64,000 bases of DNA, taken from an uncultured Colwellia sp. Its GTDB lineage: Bacteria; Pseudomonadota; Gammaproteobacteria; Enterobacterales; Alteromonadaceae. The stretch covers positions 94,641-158,640 of the forward strand of contig CAJXUN010000003.1 of the NCBI GenBank assembly GCA_913061475.1. Direction: 5' to 3'. Of this stretch, positions 1 through 12,130 are shown in pieces. The notes beneath the pieces are model-generated. The model searched no databases and was not told the origin of the DNA. It saw only the letters and a program-made list of their open reading frames with translations. Within the stretch, counting starts at the first letter, position 1; the number at the start of each line of letters is the position of its first letter. A program made the position numbers and the translations under genes.

Positions 1-904
1 CATTAACACCCCATTGCGGCTCATATTTCTGTTTAGCTAATTCAACACCTTTTTCTAAAGATTTGCGTTTTACATCAATTGCAAGTATGGCTGGATGATT
101 AGCAAGAGCCTGAGCCAATAGATTTCTTGAGTAATTAGATGCTTTTAGGACTGTTGGATTATTCAATTGAATCGAAGGCAATTCTTTTGAGACGCTAAAC
201 TCTAGTGGTTGCGCGTCAAAGTTGAATGATTCATTCAATCGGTCAGCATCGTAAATATGAAGCCACTCATTAAGGCGAGCGATTGTCGTTTCTAGTTTCT
301 GCTTTTGCGAAGTTAATCTGTCATCTAACTGCACTATTTCCAATTGAGCACGAATAACATCTTGCTGTCTAGTTTTACCAACAACGTTTGAATAGCTAGC
401 TTTAGCCACTTCCGCCATCTGCTCAAAGAGAGACCAATCATCTTCAATCAATTTAATAGTTTTCTGGGCTAAGTAAGCATCTAACCAAAGTTGTGACACT
501 TGGCTTTTCAACTTAGCTTTACGATCCTCTCGTAGCAGTGGAAATTTCGTGGACTCAATTTGTAACTGATCTTGCTTGATCTCTAGACTGTCGCCTCTCG
601 GAAACATTTGAGAGACGCCAACCTTTAGCTGAGTCATTCCTTCCTGATCTAAATCCCAAGTATCTGTTGGTAAATTCATTATCCCTAGCGATACTTTCGG
701 ATCAGGCAAAGTACCTGAAGCAATACTTCTATTTTCAACTGCACTTTGTTTCAATCGGCTACCATGAAGCCAAGGATCATTTTGCTGAGCTAAGGTGATA
801 GCTTGTTCAAGCGACACTACTTTCTCAGCTTGAGCTGAGAATACAGATAAGCCGAGTATTAATGCAGTTGAAAGTGAAGTAAGGTTTGAAGAGTTCAATT
901 TCAT
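1..904 (-). CDS. TolC-family outer-membrane channel, metal efflux type (partial, 3' end missing)
   Basis: The frame is open from the start at 904 to the left edge and gives 301 residues. It begins with a Sec signal peptide (about 25 residues ending SAQA), then the repeated long helices of the TolC/CusC/CzcC family, with the typical early EQAITLAQQNDPWL segment and a DPKVSLG strand. These proteins form the outer-membrane exit duct of a tripartite RND pump. The ATG overlaps the stop of the upstream DUF411 gene (TAATG), so the two are translationally coupled. With a DUF411 protein and a Met/His-rich protein ahead of it, copper or silver export is the likeliest role (inference). The adaptor and pump genes would be expected to follow beyond the left edge. 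Confidence 0.85.
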   Translation of the reverse strand, partial: MKLNSSNLTSLSTALILGLSVFSAQAEKVVSLEQAITLAQQNDPWLHGSRLKQSAVENRSIASGTLPDPKVSLGIMNLPTDTWDLDQEGMTQLKVGVSQMFPRGDSLEIKQDQLQIESTKFPLLREDRKAKLKSQVSQLWLDAYLAQKTIKLIEDDWSLFEQMAEVAKASYSNVVGKTRQQDVIRAQLEIVQLDDRLTSQKQKLETTIARLNEWLHIYDADRLNESFNFDAQPLEFSVSKELPSIQLNNPTVLKASNYSRNLLAQALANHPAILAIDVKRKSLEKGVELAKQKYEPQWGVN

Positions 905-1401
905 TAGAATTGCTCCTCGTATGTCTTAACTTTTGCATAGACTTTGCTCGTTCCATCTTTAAATAGAATTAACACGTTGTATGGCATAAAGCGGTCATCG
1001 ACTTCCATACCGGGAGAGCCAACTGGCATTGCTGGAACTGAAAGCCCAATCGCATTGGGATGTTCTTCTGATAAGAACTGCTGAATAAATTTAGCAGGTA
1101 TATGACCTTCAAAGGCAAATCCATTTCTACTCACTGCCGTGTGGCATGAACGGTAATTAGGTTTGATACCATACTTAGTTTTGATGTTGCCGATGTTTCG
1201 GAAATCTTTGGAATGAGCAACGATCCCTTTGTCTTCAATATGAGTTATCCATTTTTTACAACACCCACAAGTAGGGGTTTTATAAACGATTAACTCCAAA
1301 GGTGTTACGTCGTTATTGTGTGCATGGTTATGTTCGTTGGCGTTTGCAAACGCAGGTGAAAGCAGCATTACTACTGCTATTTTTAAATACTTATTGATCA
1401 T
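904..1401 (-). CDS. DUF411 periplasmic metal-binding protein
   Basis: This 165-residue protein has a signal peptide ending near ANA, a short His-rich stretch (NEHNHAHNN) and then the DUF411 fold. The CGCC motif sits near residue 46 in the context TPTCGCCKKW, and a second conserved cysteine lies in the segment YRSCHTAV. Family members are thioredoxin-like and usually sit beside copper resistance and CusCBA genes; the cysteines and the SCHT region probably bind Cu(I). The GHIPA and MPVGSPGME segments are also typical of the family. The gene follows the small protein at 1509-1889 and overlaps the TolC-family gene by one base, so the three probably form one operon. The exact metal is not shown by sequence. 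Confidence 0.85.
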   Translation of the reverse strand: MINKYLKIAVVMLLSPAFANANEHNHAHNNDVTPLELIVYKTPTCGCCKKWITHIEDKGIVAHSKDFRNIGNIKTKYGIKPNYRSCHTAVSRNGFAFEGHIPAKFIQQFLSEEHPNAIGLSVPAMPVGSPGMEVDDRFMPYNVLILFKDGTSKVYAKVKTYEEQF

Positions 1402-1508
1402 TTTTGCCCCCAGACATCGCTGGAAAATATCTATAGCGCTACGACGCTATATTGACTAACAGAAAAATTAATTACATGTGCGCGAAATTTGGACGCACTA
1501 ATCCTGTA

Positions 1509-1889
1509 TTAGGCAAAAATTGGTGGACGATAAAGGGAAGTGGAAATTGAATGAGGTTGTTTAGATTGCAGAGCAGCTACAGATTCACTGAATATTTGAA
1601 TATCTGTCGAATCAATACTGGAATTTAGGACTGTCGTAGATGAGCAAGCATTTGCAGGACAAATACATTCAACGTCACAACAATCTTCTGATTGACCATT
1701 ACTGCTTTTATTCATATCCCCATGATTCATTCCTTCATGATGACTCATTTTGGAATGATCCATGTTCATGTGTGATTCGTGAGAACCTGATGACATTTCA
1801 CAAGACATAGCAGTATAAGCCAATGCTTGCCCAACAAAGGCAATCAGCATAGCTACAACAACTAAGACTTTTGAAAGTGGTTTAAACAT
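1509..1889 (-). CDS. Small secreted Cys/Met/His-rich protein, CopL/CzcI-like
   Basis: The 126-residue protein has an N-terminal signal or anchor (about residues 7-24). A dense Met/His/Ser stretch follows (HMNMDHSKMSHHEGMNHGD), then a cysteine cluster (CCDVECICPANAC) and a C-terminal SLYRPPIFA tail. It is the first gene of the minus-strand set that continues into the DUF411 protein and a TolC-family channel. Small proteins of this type precede copper (CopL) and czc (CzcI) operons and are thought to bind metal in the periplasm or tune expression. Two more proteins in the window (10721-11092 and 12167-12517) share the RPP tail and the position at the head of an efflux gene set. Function beyond metal binding is not established. 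Confidence 0.65.
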   Translation of the reverse strand: MFKPLSKVLVVVAMLIAFVGQALAYTAMSCEMSSGSHESHMNMDHSKMSHHEGMNHGDMNKSSNGQSEDCCDVECICPANACSSTTVLNSSIDSTDIQIFSESVAALQSKQPHSISTSLYRPPIFA

Positions 1890-2022
1890 AAAGTTCTCTT
1901 AAGAAAAATACCATCACAATACTAAATTAAAGTCATATCTAAGTAAATGATAAACCGTGGTGCTTTTAAAAATTTTGATTAATACAGGAGACTAGTGAAT
2001 ATAGTCGAGAAAAAATAACTAA

Positions 2023-2247
2023 TTAATCACCAGTATGAGAGCAACAATTATGTCCTTCCTGAATTGGTGGACACTTTACTGTTCCATATGAACAGTAAAC
2101 ACAGCAGTCACCCTTTAATGGTTTTAACAAAACTTTGCACGATTCACATTCATAATACCACTGACAAGCGTTTGTCGGCATTTCTTCAATTTTACTATAC
2201 CCACATTCTGGACATGTAATAGTCGACTTTAGCTCTATACGTTGCAT
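2023..2247 (-). CDS. GDCCVxCSYG-type small metal-locus protein
   Basis: The 74-residue protein starts at the ATG at 2247, chosen because AAGGGAG lies just upstream and the longer frame is only the unshifted overlap with merC. It contains a zinc-ribbon-like CPECGYSK pair, CESCK, and the signature GDCCVYCSYGTVKCPP followed by HNCCSH, giving twelve cysteines in 74 residues. I recognise the GDCCVFCSYG signature from small hypothetical proteins found beside mercury and other metal genes; no biochemical role is known to me. It overlaps the end of merC by 13 bases and so is probably cotranscribed from the MerR-type promoter at 2654-2685. Confidence 0.75.
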   Translation of the reverse strand: MQRIELKSTITCPECGYSKIEEMPTNACQWYYECESCKVLLKPLKGDCCVYCSYGTVKCPPIQEGHNCCSHTGD

Positions 2248-2624
2248 GTTTGCTCCCTTACTGGTTTTACGATATCCAAAACCGACATAACGACCATTAA
2301 GCAAATACCAAAGTAAAATAGGTATGTGCTCCAATCATATTGCCAAAGAGGATAAAGCGTTAATAGCACTGCTACAGGCCCAAGAATGCTGAAGGCAGCT
2401 CTGGTATGGCTTTTATTTTTGTGCCAGTTGTATAAGTTTACTAGTAGCGCCAGAGTTGCAAATATAGGTAACAAGGTATTTACAGCAATCCCCTCAAAAT
2501 GAGAAAGAAAACCTAACCCCAACGCTGATGCTAATGAACCAAGTGCAGGGAAACACCCTGTACAACTAAGTGCTGCAAGCCAAACCCCGCCTGAGCCAAC
2601 TTTATCTAAAATTTTATTTATCAT
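2235..2624 (-). CDS. merC: MerC-type mercuric ion membrane transporter
   Basis: The 129-residue protein has four predicted hydrophobic helices. Helix 1 carries the cysteine pair of the MerC family in the context LSCTGCFPALGSLASALGLG; cysteine pairs in such helices pass Hg(II) across the inner membrane. A second feature is the YPLWQYDW segment between helices 3 and 4. The gene starts 61 bases downstream of the merR stop, and the gap contains a textbook MerR operator. No merA, merT or merP is present in the window, which is unusual: import without a reductase would be harmful unless the reductase is elsewhere or the protein handles another substrate. Confidence 0.8.
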   Translation of the reverse strand: MINKILDKVGSGGVWLAALSCTGCFPALGSLASALGLGFLSHFEGIAVNTLLPIFATLALLVNLYNWHKNKSHTRAAFSILGPVAVLLTLYPLWQYDWSTYLFYFGICLMVVMSVLDIVKPVREQTCNV

Positions 2625-2653
2625 TTGAAAGTCTATTGGTTGATATTACCAGC

Positions 2654-2685
2654 ACTTTAAACTCCGTACATGAGTACGGAGTCAA
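2654..2685 (-). promoter_or_regulatory. MerR-type operator-promoter for merC
   Basis: A perfect 9-bp dyad (ACTCCGTAC, 4-bp centre, GTACGGAGT) lies at 2661-2682. On the minus strand it sits between a TTGACT -35 element (2685-2680) and a TTAAAG or TAAAGT -10 element, with the over-long 19-20 bp spacing that MerR activators need. The half-site matches the classical mer operator. The -35 touches the merR stop codon, so regulator and target are in the same direction rather than divergent. Confidence 0.9.
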
Positions 2686-3063
2686 TCATTTTAATGAATC
2701 AATAATAGGGCAATATGTTGGATCATCGTTTTGTATACAGGTATTTGTCATATCCACAATTACTTTCTCTAAACGTTGAAGGTCGCTAATTTTTTCTCGA
2801 ATGATTGCTAACTTTTGTCGGCTTAATAACTCAACTTGAGCGCAGTCGTTGTCCATAGACATTAGCGATTTAATTTCTTTTAACGTAAAGCCGAGCATTT
2901 TGGCTTTTGTGATGAACCTAAGTTGTCCTGCTATTGTTTCGTCATATTGTCTATAACCTGATATTGGTTTTGTAGGTTGTGTAATAAGTCCTTCTCGCTC
3001 ATAAAAACGAATGGTTTCTACGTTTAAATTTAATGATTGTGCTAATTTACCAATGGTTTTCAT
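2686..3063 (-). CDS. merR: MerR-family Hg(II)-responsive regulator
   Basis: The 125-residue protein has an N-terminal winged helix-turn-helix (IGKLAQSLNLNVETIRFYE, GYRQYD) and a dimerisation coiled coil around residues 75-105. C74, C109 and C118 are the likely Hg ligands. The C109-x8-C118 loop has the same spacing as C117 and C126 of classical MerR, and C74 matches its C82. It is somewhat shorter than Tn501 MerR (144 aa). The gene lies just upstream of, and codirectional with, its likely target merC, whose promoter carries a matching operator. Mercury as the effector is inferred from the cysteine pattern and operator. Confidence 0.85.
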   Translation of the reverse strand: MKTIGKLAQSLNLNVETIRFYEREGLITQPTKPISGYRQYDETIAGQLRFITKAKMLGFTLKEIKSLMSMDNDCAQVELLSRQKLAIIREKISDLQRLEKVIVDMTNTCIQNDDPTYCPIIDSLK

Positions 3064-3105
3064 AATTGCCTTTGCGACTAAGAATAGCTCAAAGCAGAAT
3101 TTAGA

Positions 3106-3495
3106 TTAACTATCCAACGACTTAATAATACCGCATCCTTCAATGGTATTATCAGAATTGCATGTACTTGCCATATGTTGTAATTCATTTTTTAAGGCCT
3201 TTAATTCTTTCATGCGTTTGTTGACTAAATTTAATTGCTGCTTAATCAATTCATTCACACTAGAGCAGCTTTCTTCTGGCTTATTCTTTAATTCAATAAG
3301 ACGTTTGATATCATCAAGAGATATATCGAGGCTGCGACAATGCTTAACGAATTCCAGCTCTTTTAACGCCTTATTGGAATACAACCTAAAGTTACCCTCA
3401 GAGCGCTCAGGATCTGAAAGCAACCCTTCTCTTTCATAATACCTAATTGTTTGTATTGAACAGCCTGATGTTTTCGATAATTCGCCAATTTTCAT
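3106..3495 (-). CDS. cadR: CadR/PbrR-type MerR-family regulator (Cd/Pb/Zn)
   Basis: The start at 3495 (MKIGELSKTSGCSIQTIRYYE) matches the usual beginning of the family; the frame upstream runs through the promoter and is not expected to be translated. The protein is 129 residues, with a winged helix-turn-helix followed by a coiled coil. Candidate metal ligands are C77, C112 and C121, closely resembling the three-cysteine site of CadR/PbrR. It is divergent from the transglutaminase-like/CDF pair, with a CadR-type operator between them. A near-identical operator in front of the CDF-RND operon at 12009 suggests a second target. Confidence 0.85.
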   Translation of the reverse strand: MKIGELSKTSGCSIQTIRYYEREGLLSDPERSEGNFRLYSNKALKELEFVKHCRSLDISLDDIKRLIELKNKPEESCSSVNELIKQQLNLVNKRMKELKALKNELQHMASTCNSDNTIEGCGIIKSLDS

Positions 3496-3512
3496 AAACC
3501 TTTCCAATAAAC

Positions 3513-3543
3513 TTGACTCTATAGTTACTATAGGTTTTATAGT
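3513..3543 (+). promoter_or_regulatory. CadR/PbrR-type operator-promoter for the 3573 operon
   Basis: TTGACT (3513-3518) and TATAGT (3538-3543) are separated by 19 bp. The spacer contains a perfect 7-1-7 dyad, CTATAGT-T-ACTATAG (3519-3533). Long spacing with this CTATAG dyad is the hallmark of promoters activated by CadR, PbrR and ZntR-like proteins. It reads toward 3573 and lies just upstream of the divergent cadR start at 3495. Confidence 0.9.
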
Positions 3544-3572
3544 TAAAGCATACAAGTTAATAAGGGGTAAAA

Positions 3573-4304
3573 ATGTGTGATAAGTATCTAACCAAGACCA
3601 GCATAGTCAATTTTGAACACAAAAATATCCAATCCCTCATAAATCAACGAAGGTGGAAAAGCTTGGATGATTTCAACAAAATTGGTGCGGCCTACCAATT
3701 TGTTAAAGATGAAATATTATTTGGCTACAATGAAAGCGATGACATTTCTGCAAGCAATGTTTTAGCGGATGGTTACGGACAATGTAATACCAAAGGTAAC
3801 TTACTGATGGCCTTGTTACGAGGGTTAGGTATTCAATGCCGATTTCACGGGTTCACCATTGCTCAGCAATTGCAAAAAGGTGCTATTCCAACGTATGTCT
3901 TTTGGTTAGCGCCGAAATACATTATCCACAGTTGGGTAGAGGTTTACTTTGATGGACGTTGGATCAACTTAGAAGGCTTTATCTTGGATGAGCAATATCT
4001 CACTTCGTTACAACAGAAATTTAGCGAAGAAAAAGATAACTTTTGTGGTTATGGTGTTGCGACAAAATGCTTCTCTACTCCAGATATAAATTGGCGCGGA
4101 ACTGATACCTATATTCAAAAAGAAGGTATTCATGATGATTTCGGACTTTATGACTCTCCTGATAAGTTCTACCAAGAAAAAGGCACTAATTTGTCAGGCG
4201 TTAAACGTTGGATGTATCAACGAGTGATCCGTCACCTGATCAACTTCAATGTCGCCAACATTAGAAAGACGACAGTACTGGAGGTGCAAAATGCACAACC
4301 ATAA
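3573..4304 (+). CDS. Transglutaminase-like cysteine peptidase-fold protein
   Basis: The 243-residue protein has the transglutaminase core: a Cys in DGYGQCNTKGNLL (about residue 71), a His in IIHSWVEVYFDGRWINLEG (about residue 125) and a following acidic residue. There is no signal peptide, so it should be cytoplasmic. Genes of this type are often found between cadR-like regulators and CDF exporters, but their substrate is unknown to me. It overlaps the CDF start by 14 bases and is the first gene behind the CadR-type promoter, so it is expected to be metal-induced together with the exporter. Confidence 0.75.
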   Translation: MCDKYLTKTSIVNFEHKNIQSLINQRRWKSLDDFNKIGAAYQFVKDEILFGYNESDDISASNVLADGYGQCNTKGNLLMALLRGLGIQCRFHGFTIAQQLQKGAIPTYVFWLAPKYIIHSWVEVYFDGRWINLEGFILDEQYLTSLQQKFSEEKDNFCGYGVATKCFSTPDINWRGTDTYIQKEGIHDDFGLYDSPDKFYQEKGTNLSGVKRWMYQRVIRHLINFNVANIRKTTVLEVQNAQP

Positions 4305-5178
4305 TCATAGTCATCAACATGGTAAAGATGACCGTATTGGTTGGGCATTTTTCCTTAATGTGACATTCACTATTATAGAATTTATAGGTGGTTGGCTCAC
4401 TAACAGTACGGCGATAATGGCAGATGCAGTTCACGATCTTGGTGATAGTCTTTCAATAGGTTTTGCGTGGATTTTAAGTCGTTTTTCAGATAAAGAAGCA
4501 TCAGATAAGTTTAGTTATGGTTATCGTAGACTTACACTCTTTGGCGCATTGATAAACAGTATTGTTTTAATCATTGGCTCAATTTGGATTTTATTTGAAG
4601 CAATTCCAAGGCTGTCCAATCCTGAAATGCCTGTTGTCGAGGGGATGTTAGGGCTAGCGATACTCGGCGTTGCCGTTAACGGATATGCTGTATTAAAATT
4701 AAAAGCTGGAGAAACCTTAAATGAAAAAGTACTTACATGGCACTTGCTTGAAGACGTACTTGGCTGGGTTGCTGTGCTTATTGTATCTATTGTGCTGTTA
4801 TTTGTAGATTTGCCCATTTTAGATCCGTTACTATCTATTGGCTTCACATTGTTTATCTTGTTCAATGTTTTTAAAAATCTGAAATCAACAATTGTCTTGT
4901 TTCTTCAGGCCGCGCCAGATGAAGAAACTCAAGAAAGTATAAAAGAGTCGCTAACTAACCTTCCAGAAGTTAATGGCGTACATCATCTGCATTTTTGGTC
5001 GTTAGATGGCGAAAGTCACGTATTAACCGCTCACATAGAATTAGTCGAAAAAATTGACGTTGATGAATTAATTAAACTTAAGGAACAAGTGGCTAAGAGA
5101 CTTTCTGCCTATCGCTTGTCTCATACAACCATTGAATTTGAGTTTCCTAAAGAGACTTGCCGAGATGATGCGAATTAA
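4291..5178 (+). CDS. Cation diffusion facilitator metal exporter (CzcD/ZitB type)
   Basis: The start at 4291 is chosen because GGAGGTG lies just ahead and the protein then begins with the usual His-rich leader (HNHNHSHQHG). It has 295 residues with six transmembrane helices. The metal-site motifs are ADAVHDLGDSL in helix 2 and HLLEDVLGW in helix 5, giving the HD/HD arrangement of Zn/Cd exporters, and a cytoplasmic C-terminal dimerisation domain ends the protein (HHLHFWSLDGESHVLTAHIE). It exports Zn(II) or Cd(II) from the cytoplasm using the proton gradient. It is cotranscribed with the transglutaminase-like gene under the CadR-type promoter and ends before a strong terminator. Confidence 0.88.
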   Translation: MHNHNHSHQHGKDDRIGWAFFLNVTFTIIEFIGGWLTNSTAIMADAVHDLGDSLSIGFAWILSRFSDKEASDKFSYGYRRLTLFGALINSIVLIIGSIWILFEAIPRLSNPEMPVVEGMLGLAILGVAVNGYAVLKLKAGETLNEKVLTWHLLEDVLGWVAVLIVSIVLLFVDLPILDPLLSIGFTLFILFNVFKNLKSTIVLFLQAAPDEETQESIKESLTNLPEVNGVHHLHFWSLDGESHVLTAHIELVEKIDVDELIKLKEQVAKRLSAYRLSHTTIEFEFPKETCRDDAN

Positions 5179-5210
5179 ACTTTAAAAATTAAAATAAAAA
5201 GATTAAATAT

Positions 5211-5243
5211 AAAAGCAGCTTAAACATAAATTAAGCTGCTTTT
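5211..5243. terminator. Bidirectional rho-independent terminator
   Basis: Perfect 13-bp arms, AAAAGCAGCTTAA and TTAAGCTGCTTTT, around a 7-base loop. T-runs on both strands let it serve both the CDF gene ending at 5178 and the converging RND pump gene ending at 5250. Confidence 0.9.
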
Positions 5244-5249
5244 TTGTTT

Positions 5250-9285
<4,036 letters not shown>

Positions 9286-9355
9286 TTTGAATTCCTAAAC
9301 GATTCAGTTAATAACTGAATCAATAAATTGTTATTAAACTTAAAGTGATGTTTAT

Positions 9356-10648
9356 TTAGAGTGACAGCGCTTCGTTTGTTAGTTTTTCTATCTCTGCGCC
9401 ATAAATTAGGGCAGCAGATGCCGCATCAATGAGGGTTCGCCGAGCATTTAACAGCTCTTGTCTAGCCGATACATAATCAAGATATCCATATCGACCTTTT
9501 TGATAGGCGTCTTGAGTATCTTCCAGTGCATCTTCAAGCATTGGGATAACCGACTGCTTTAATGAATTAGCTGTTAATATGGCTTGTTTTCTATTGGAGT
9601 ATGCTCGTAGTAAGTGATTTCTAAACCTCAACTTAGTCGCCTCTTTCTCTATGGCAACTTGGTCACGCTCTGCTAGCGCACTAGCGATTGCACCAGAATT
9701 TCGCTTTTCAGCAAACAAAGGTAAGCTAAAGCCAGCGACCAGTACCGTATCATTGACTTCTTGAGAGCGCCTAACACCAACAGACCATTTGATATTGGCC
9801 GTTGACTCTGTTTTAGCCAACTGTAATTCGGCCTCTTTTAGTCGCTGCTCACTTGCATAAACTTGAATAGCAGGGTTTTTCTCTAATTTCGCAAAGAGAC
9901 TACTAAAATCACTATCATTGCCAAACTGAAACAGATCTCCAGTTACTCTAGAGAATGACACTGATGTTTCTCCCCAGTAAGCTGATAAAGAAAGCTTTAG
10001 ATATTCCAAGCGCTTTTGTTCAGATTGAAGGGTGAGGTTAGCCTGAGCAATAACTGCTTTTGAGCGTTTCACTTCAGCCTCAGGAGTAGCACCTGCGCGG
10101 TTACGCTGAGATACAATCTCTAACGTTTCTTGTGCTAAGCTCAAAGCATTTTCTGCCAATATAACTCTTTGTTGGGCTGCAAGTACTTCCACGTACTTCT
10201 CAGTGACTTGAGCCATTAAATTAAGCGCAGAGACTTCTTTCTCAGCATTGAGTAGTGCTCTTGATTTTGAAACAAGTCCAATCCGCGCTGAGCGTTTATC
10301 TCCCATTTCGATAACCGAAGATAGAGCGACTGTTAATTCAGCACTGTCGAATGCATTAAATTCACCTGAGCCTGCAAAGTTCTCAGCTTCAACTTCTAGT
10401 TCATAAGCAGGATTTAAACTTGCTGTTTGTTCTTGTCCTGTTAATGCGGTTTGTTTGAAATCAAATATTTTGAGTTCAGGATTTTGTTTAAGCGTCCACT
10501 GAATTGCCTCTTGAAGATTTAACTGCTTTTCAAAGGCATAAACATTAAATGTAAAAAGTGACAACGCGAGAAACGCGATATATTTAAGCCGAGGTGTTAC
10601 ACACCTCAAAATTGCTATCTTGCGATGCACACAGGTATTAAGTGCCAT
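9356..10648 (-). CDS. TolC-family outer-membrane channel (CzcC-like)
   Basis: The 430-residue protein has an unusually basic leader before the signal-peptide core (YIAFLALSLFTFNVYA). The two outer-membrane efflux repeats follow, with the conserved LNLQEAIQWTLKQNPEL opening and the GRYGYLDYVSARQELLNARRTLIDA segment near the end. It forms the exit duct of the pump encoded at 5250-9285. No other methionine suits a start; GTG or TTG starts nearer the signal peptide are possible. Position between the CzcI-like gene and the adaptor gene is that of czcC. Confidence 0.88.
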   Translation of the reverse strand: MALNTCVHRKIAILRCVTPRLKYIAFLALSLFTFNVYAFEKQLNLQEAIQWTLKQNPELKIFDFKQTALTGQEQTASLNPAYELEVEAENFAGSGEFNAFDSAELTVALSSVIEMGDKRSARIGLVSKSRALLNAEKEVSALNLMAQVTEKYVEVLAAQQRVILAENALSLAQETLEIVSQRNRAGATPEAEVKRSKAVIAQANLTLQSEQKRLEYLKLSLSAYWGETSVSFSRVTGDLFQFGNDSDFSSLFAKLEKNPAIQVYASEQRLKEAELQLAKTESTANIKWSVGVRRSQEVNDTVLVAGFSLPLFAEKRNSGAIASALAERDQVAIEKEATKLRFRNHLLRAYSNRKQAILTANSLKQSVIPMLEDALEDTQDAYQKGRYGYLDYVSARQELLNARRTLIDAASAALIYGAEIEKLTNEALSL

Positions 10649-10720
10649 GTATACTTTCCTATAAATTTATATGTTTTTTTCGGTCATTAACATTTGACCT
10701 TTCATAATTTTCTATAAAAT

Positions 10721-11092
10721 TTAGGCGTATTTAGGTGGGCGGAATGGCACCGAGATATAGCCTTTTAGCTCAGGAGAAACTAAGGCGTAGGTAAGGAAAT
10801 ATTCTATTGTTTGTAAAATGTTACAAGAATAATCTGCATTTAAAAATAAGTGACAACAGCAACAAAAATTACAATTATCAATTGAAGTGTTGCTATTACT
10901 CACCTCAAATATATTGGAGGTTTCTGGAGATTTTAGCGGGGTAATAGACTCAGTTAGTGATGTATTAAAAGAACTTTCAATTAAGTTTACTTCAAGCTCT
11001 TCTAGCGAAAAAAACACAGATTGCACCGCGATTAAAATCATTATCACGTATGATATATTTGATTTGATATACGATGAGTGCATTATTTTCAT
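10721..11092 (-). CDS. Small CzcI-like cysteine-cluster protein
   Basis: The 123-residue protein has an N-terminal hydrophobic segment (about residues 13-30), a Cys/His cluster near residue 75 (CNFCCCCHLFL) and a C-terminal VPFRPPKYA tail. It lies 8 bp downstream of the CDF gene and 72 bp ahead of the czcC-like gene, the position of czcI in czcICBA operons. Its tail and cluster resemble those of the protein at 12167-12517. CzcI-like proteins are thought to sense or buffer metal in the periplasm; the function here is inferred from position and composition only. Confidence 0.65.
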   Translation of the reverse strand: MKIMHSSYIKSNISYVIMILIAVQSVFFSLEELEVNLIESSFNTSLTESITPLKSPETSNIFEVSNSNTSIDNCNFCCCCHLFLNADYSCNILQTIEYFLTYALVSPELKGYISVPFRPPKYA

Positions 11093-11100
11093 TTCTCTGC

Positions 11101-12009
11101 TTAATACTTTAGCTGTAAGATGCGGCGAGCACCGTTTAAAACGACAAGAGCAATTATCAAACCAATCACTAAATCTGGATAACGACTGCTTGTTGCTGTA
11201 ACTAATAAGCCAGCTAAAATTACACCAACGTTTGCGATAACGTCATTTGCTGAAAAAATCCAACTCGCTTTCATATGAGCGCCGTCTTCTTTGTTGCCAA
11301 ATATCAAAAACAGACAAGCAACGTTAGCGATTAGTGCTATTCCACCAAATATCATCATTAAAGAAGAGATCGGTTCACTACCGTAAACAAAGCGTCTTAC
11401 GACTTCGCTCAAAGCACCTAGCGCTAGAATAACTTGAAGCACACCAGATATATGTGCTGCTCTAAGTTTCATGCTAATACTTTTACCTACGGCATAAATA
11501 GCTAAACCATACACAGCAGCATCAGCAAACATATCTAATGAGTCTGCAATTAGGCCAGCAGACTGTGCAATAATCCCAGCAATTACTTCTATAAAAAACA
11601 TGACTCCATTAATGGCTAACAACCATTTTAGGGTTGATGCTTCTTTCATCTCATTTTTTTGGGCTAAGTCTTTTGCTTTTGCAGCTTCTGTACTGCAACT
11701 TTGTTTAGTTGACTCTAACTCTGCACCGAGTTTAAGTTGTTGTAACTTTTTTGTTATCTCATCTAAATTTTCATCATGAAAAACTTTGACTAAGCGATTA
11801 GGAATATCAAACTGCAATCCAACTGAAGGCTGAATTGAGTCAAGTGCTAATCTGATCAATCTCTCTTCTGAAGGACAGTCCATTTGAGGCACTTTATATG
11901 TACTGACAAACGCGCCACTATAGTTATCTAATTGTGTATCAATTTTTACGTCTTCGTTGGTAGGAGATGATTGACACTTACCACTACATTTTTCTGACAT
12001 ATTTAACAT
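11101..12009 (-). CDS. CDF-type transporter with degenerate N-terminal HMA-like domain
   Basis: The 302-residue protein begins with a Cys-rich leader (SEKCSGKCQS), then an HMA-like ferredoxin fold in which the usual CxxC metal motif is replaced by MDCPSEE. A CDF membrane domain follows with six helices, AGLIADSLDMFADAAVYG in helix 2 and SANDVIANVG in helix 5. The helix-5 motif starts with N-D where many exporters have H-D. The cytoplasmic C-terminal dimerisation domain of CDF proteins is absent; the protein stops soon after helix 6. Start 12009 or the Met three codons on. It is the first gene behind a CadR-type promoter and leads into the czcI-C-B-A genes, so Cd/Zn/Co handling is likely. Confidence 0.82.
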   Translation of the reverse strand: MLNMSEKCSGKCQSSPTNEDVKIDTQLDNYSGAFVSTYKVPQMDCPSEERLIRLALDSIQPSVGLQFDIPNRLVKVFHDENLDEITKKLQQLKLGAELESTKQSCSTEAAKAKDLAQKNEMKEASTLKWLLAINGVMFFIEVIAGIIAQSAGLIADSLDMFADAAVYGLAIYAVGKSISMKLRAAHISGVLQVILALGALSEVVRRFVYGSEPISSLMMIFGGIALIANVACLFLIFGNKEDGAHMKASWIFSANDVIANVGVILAGLLVTATSSRYPDLVIGLIIALVVLNGARRILQLKY

Positions 12010-12029
12010 TCCGAAACAATATTAAAATA

Positions 12030-12060
12030 AGTATAAAATCTATAGTGGCTATAGAGTCAA
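12030..12060 (-). promoter_or_regulatory. CadR/PbrR-type operator-promoter for the CDF-RND operon
   Basis: On the minus strand TTGACT (12060-12055) and TATACT (12035-12030) are 19 bp apart. The spacer holds the dyad CTATAG-CCA-CTATAG. It differs from the site at 3513-3543 at only a few positions, all outside the CTATAG arms. It reads into the CDF gene starting at 12009. Confidence 0.88.
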
Positions 12061-12130
12061 ATAAAAAGTTATTTAATTTGAAAAGATTGGGAAGTAACTA
12101 AATTGGCTAGTTTAAGTAAATAGTTTCTGC

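Noticed and set aside
2248..2334. Longer N-terminus for the GDCCVxCSYG protein
   Set aside because: The extra 29 residues are read from inside merC in another frame and lack a ribosome site; the ATG at 2247 has AAGGGAG.
3496..3555. Longer N-terminus for the CadR-type regulator
   Set aside because: It would be encoded by the operator-promoter itself, and family members start MKIGEL.
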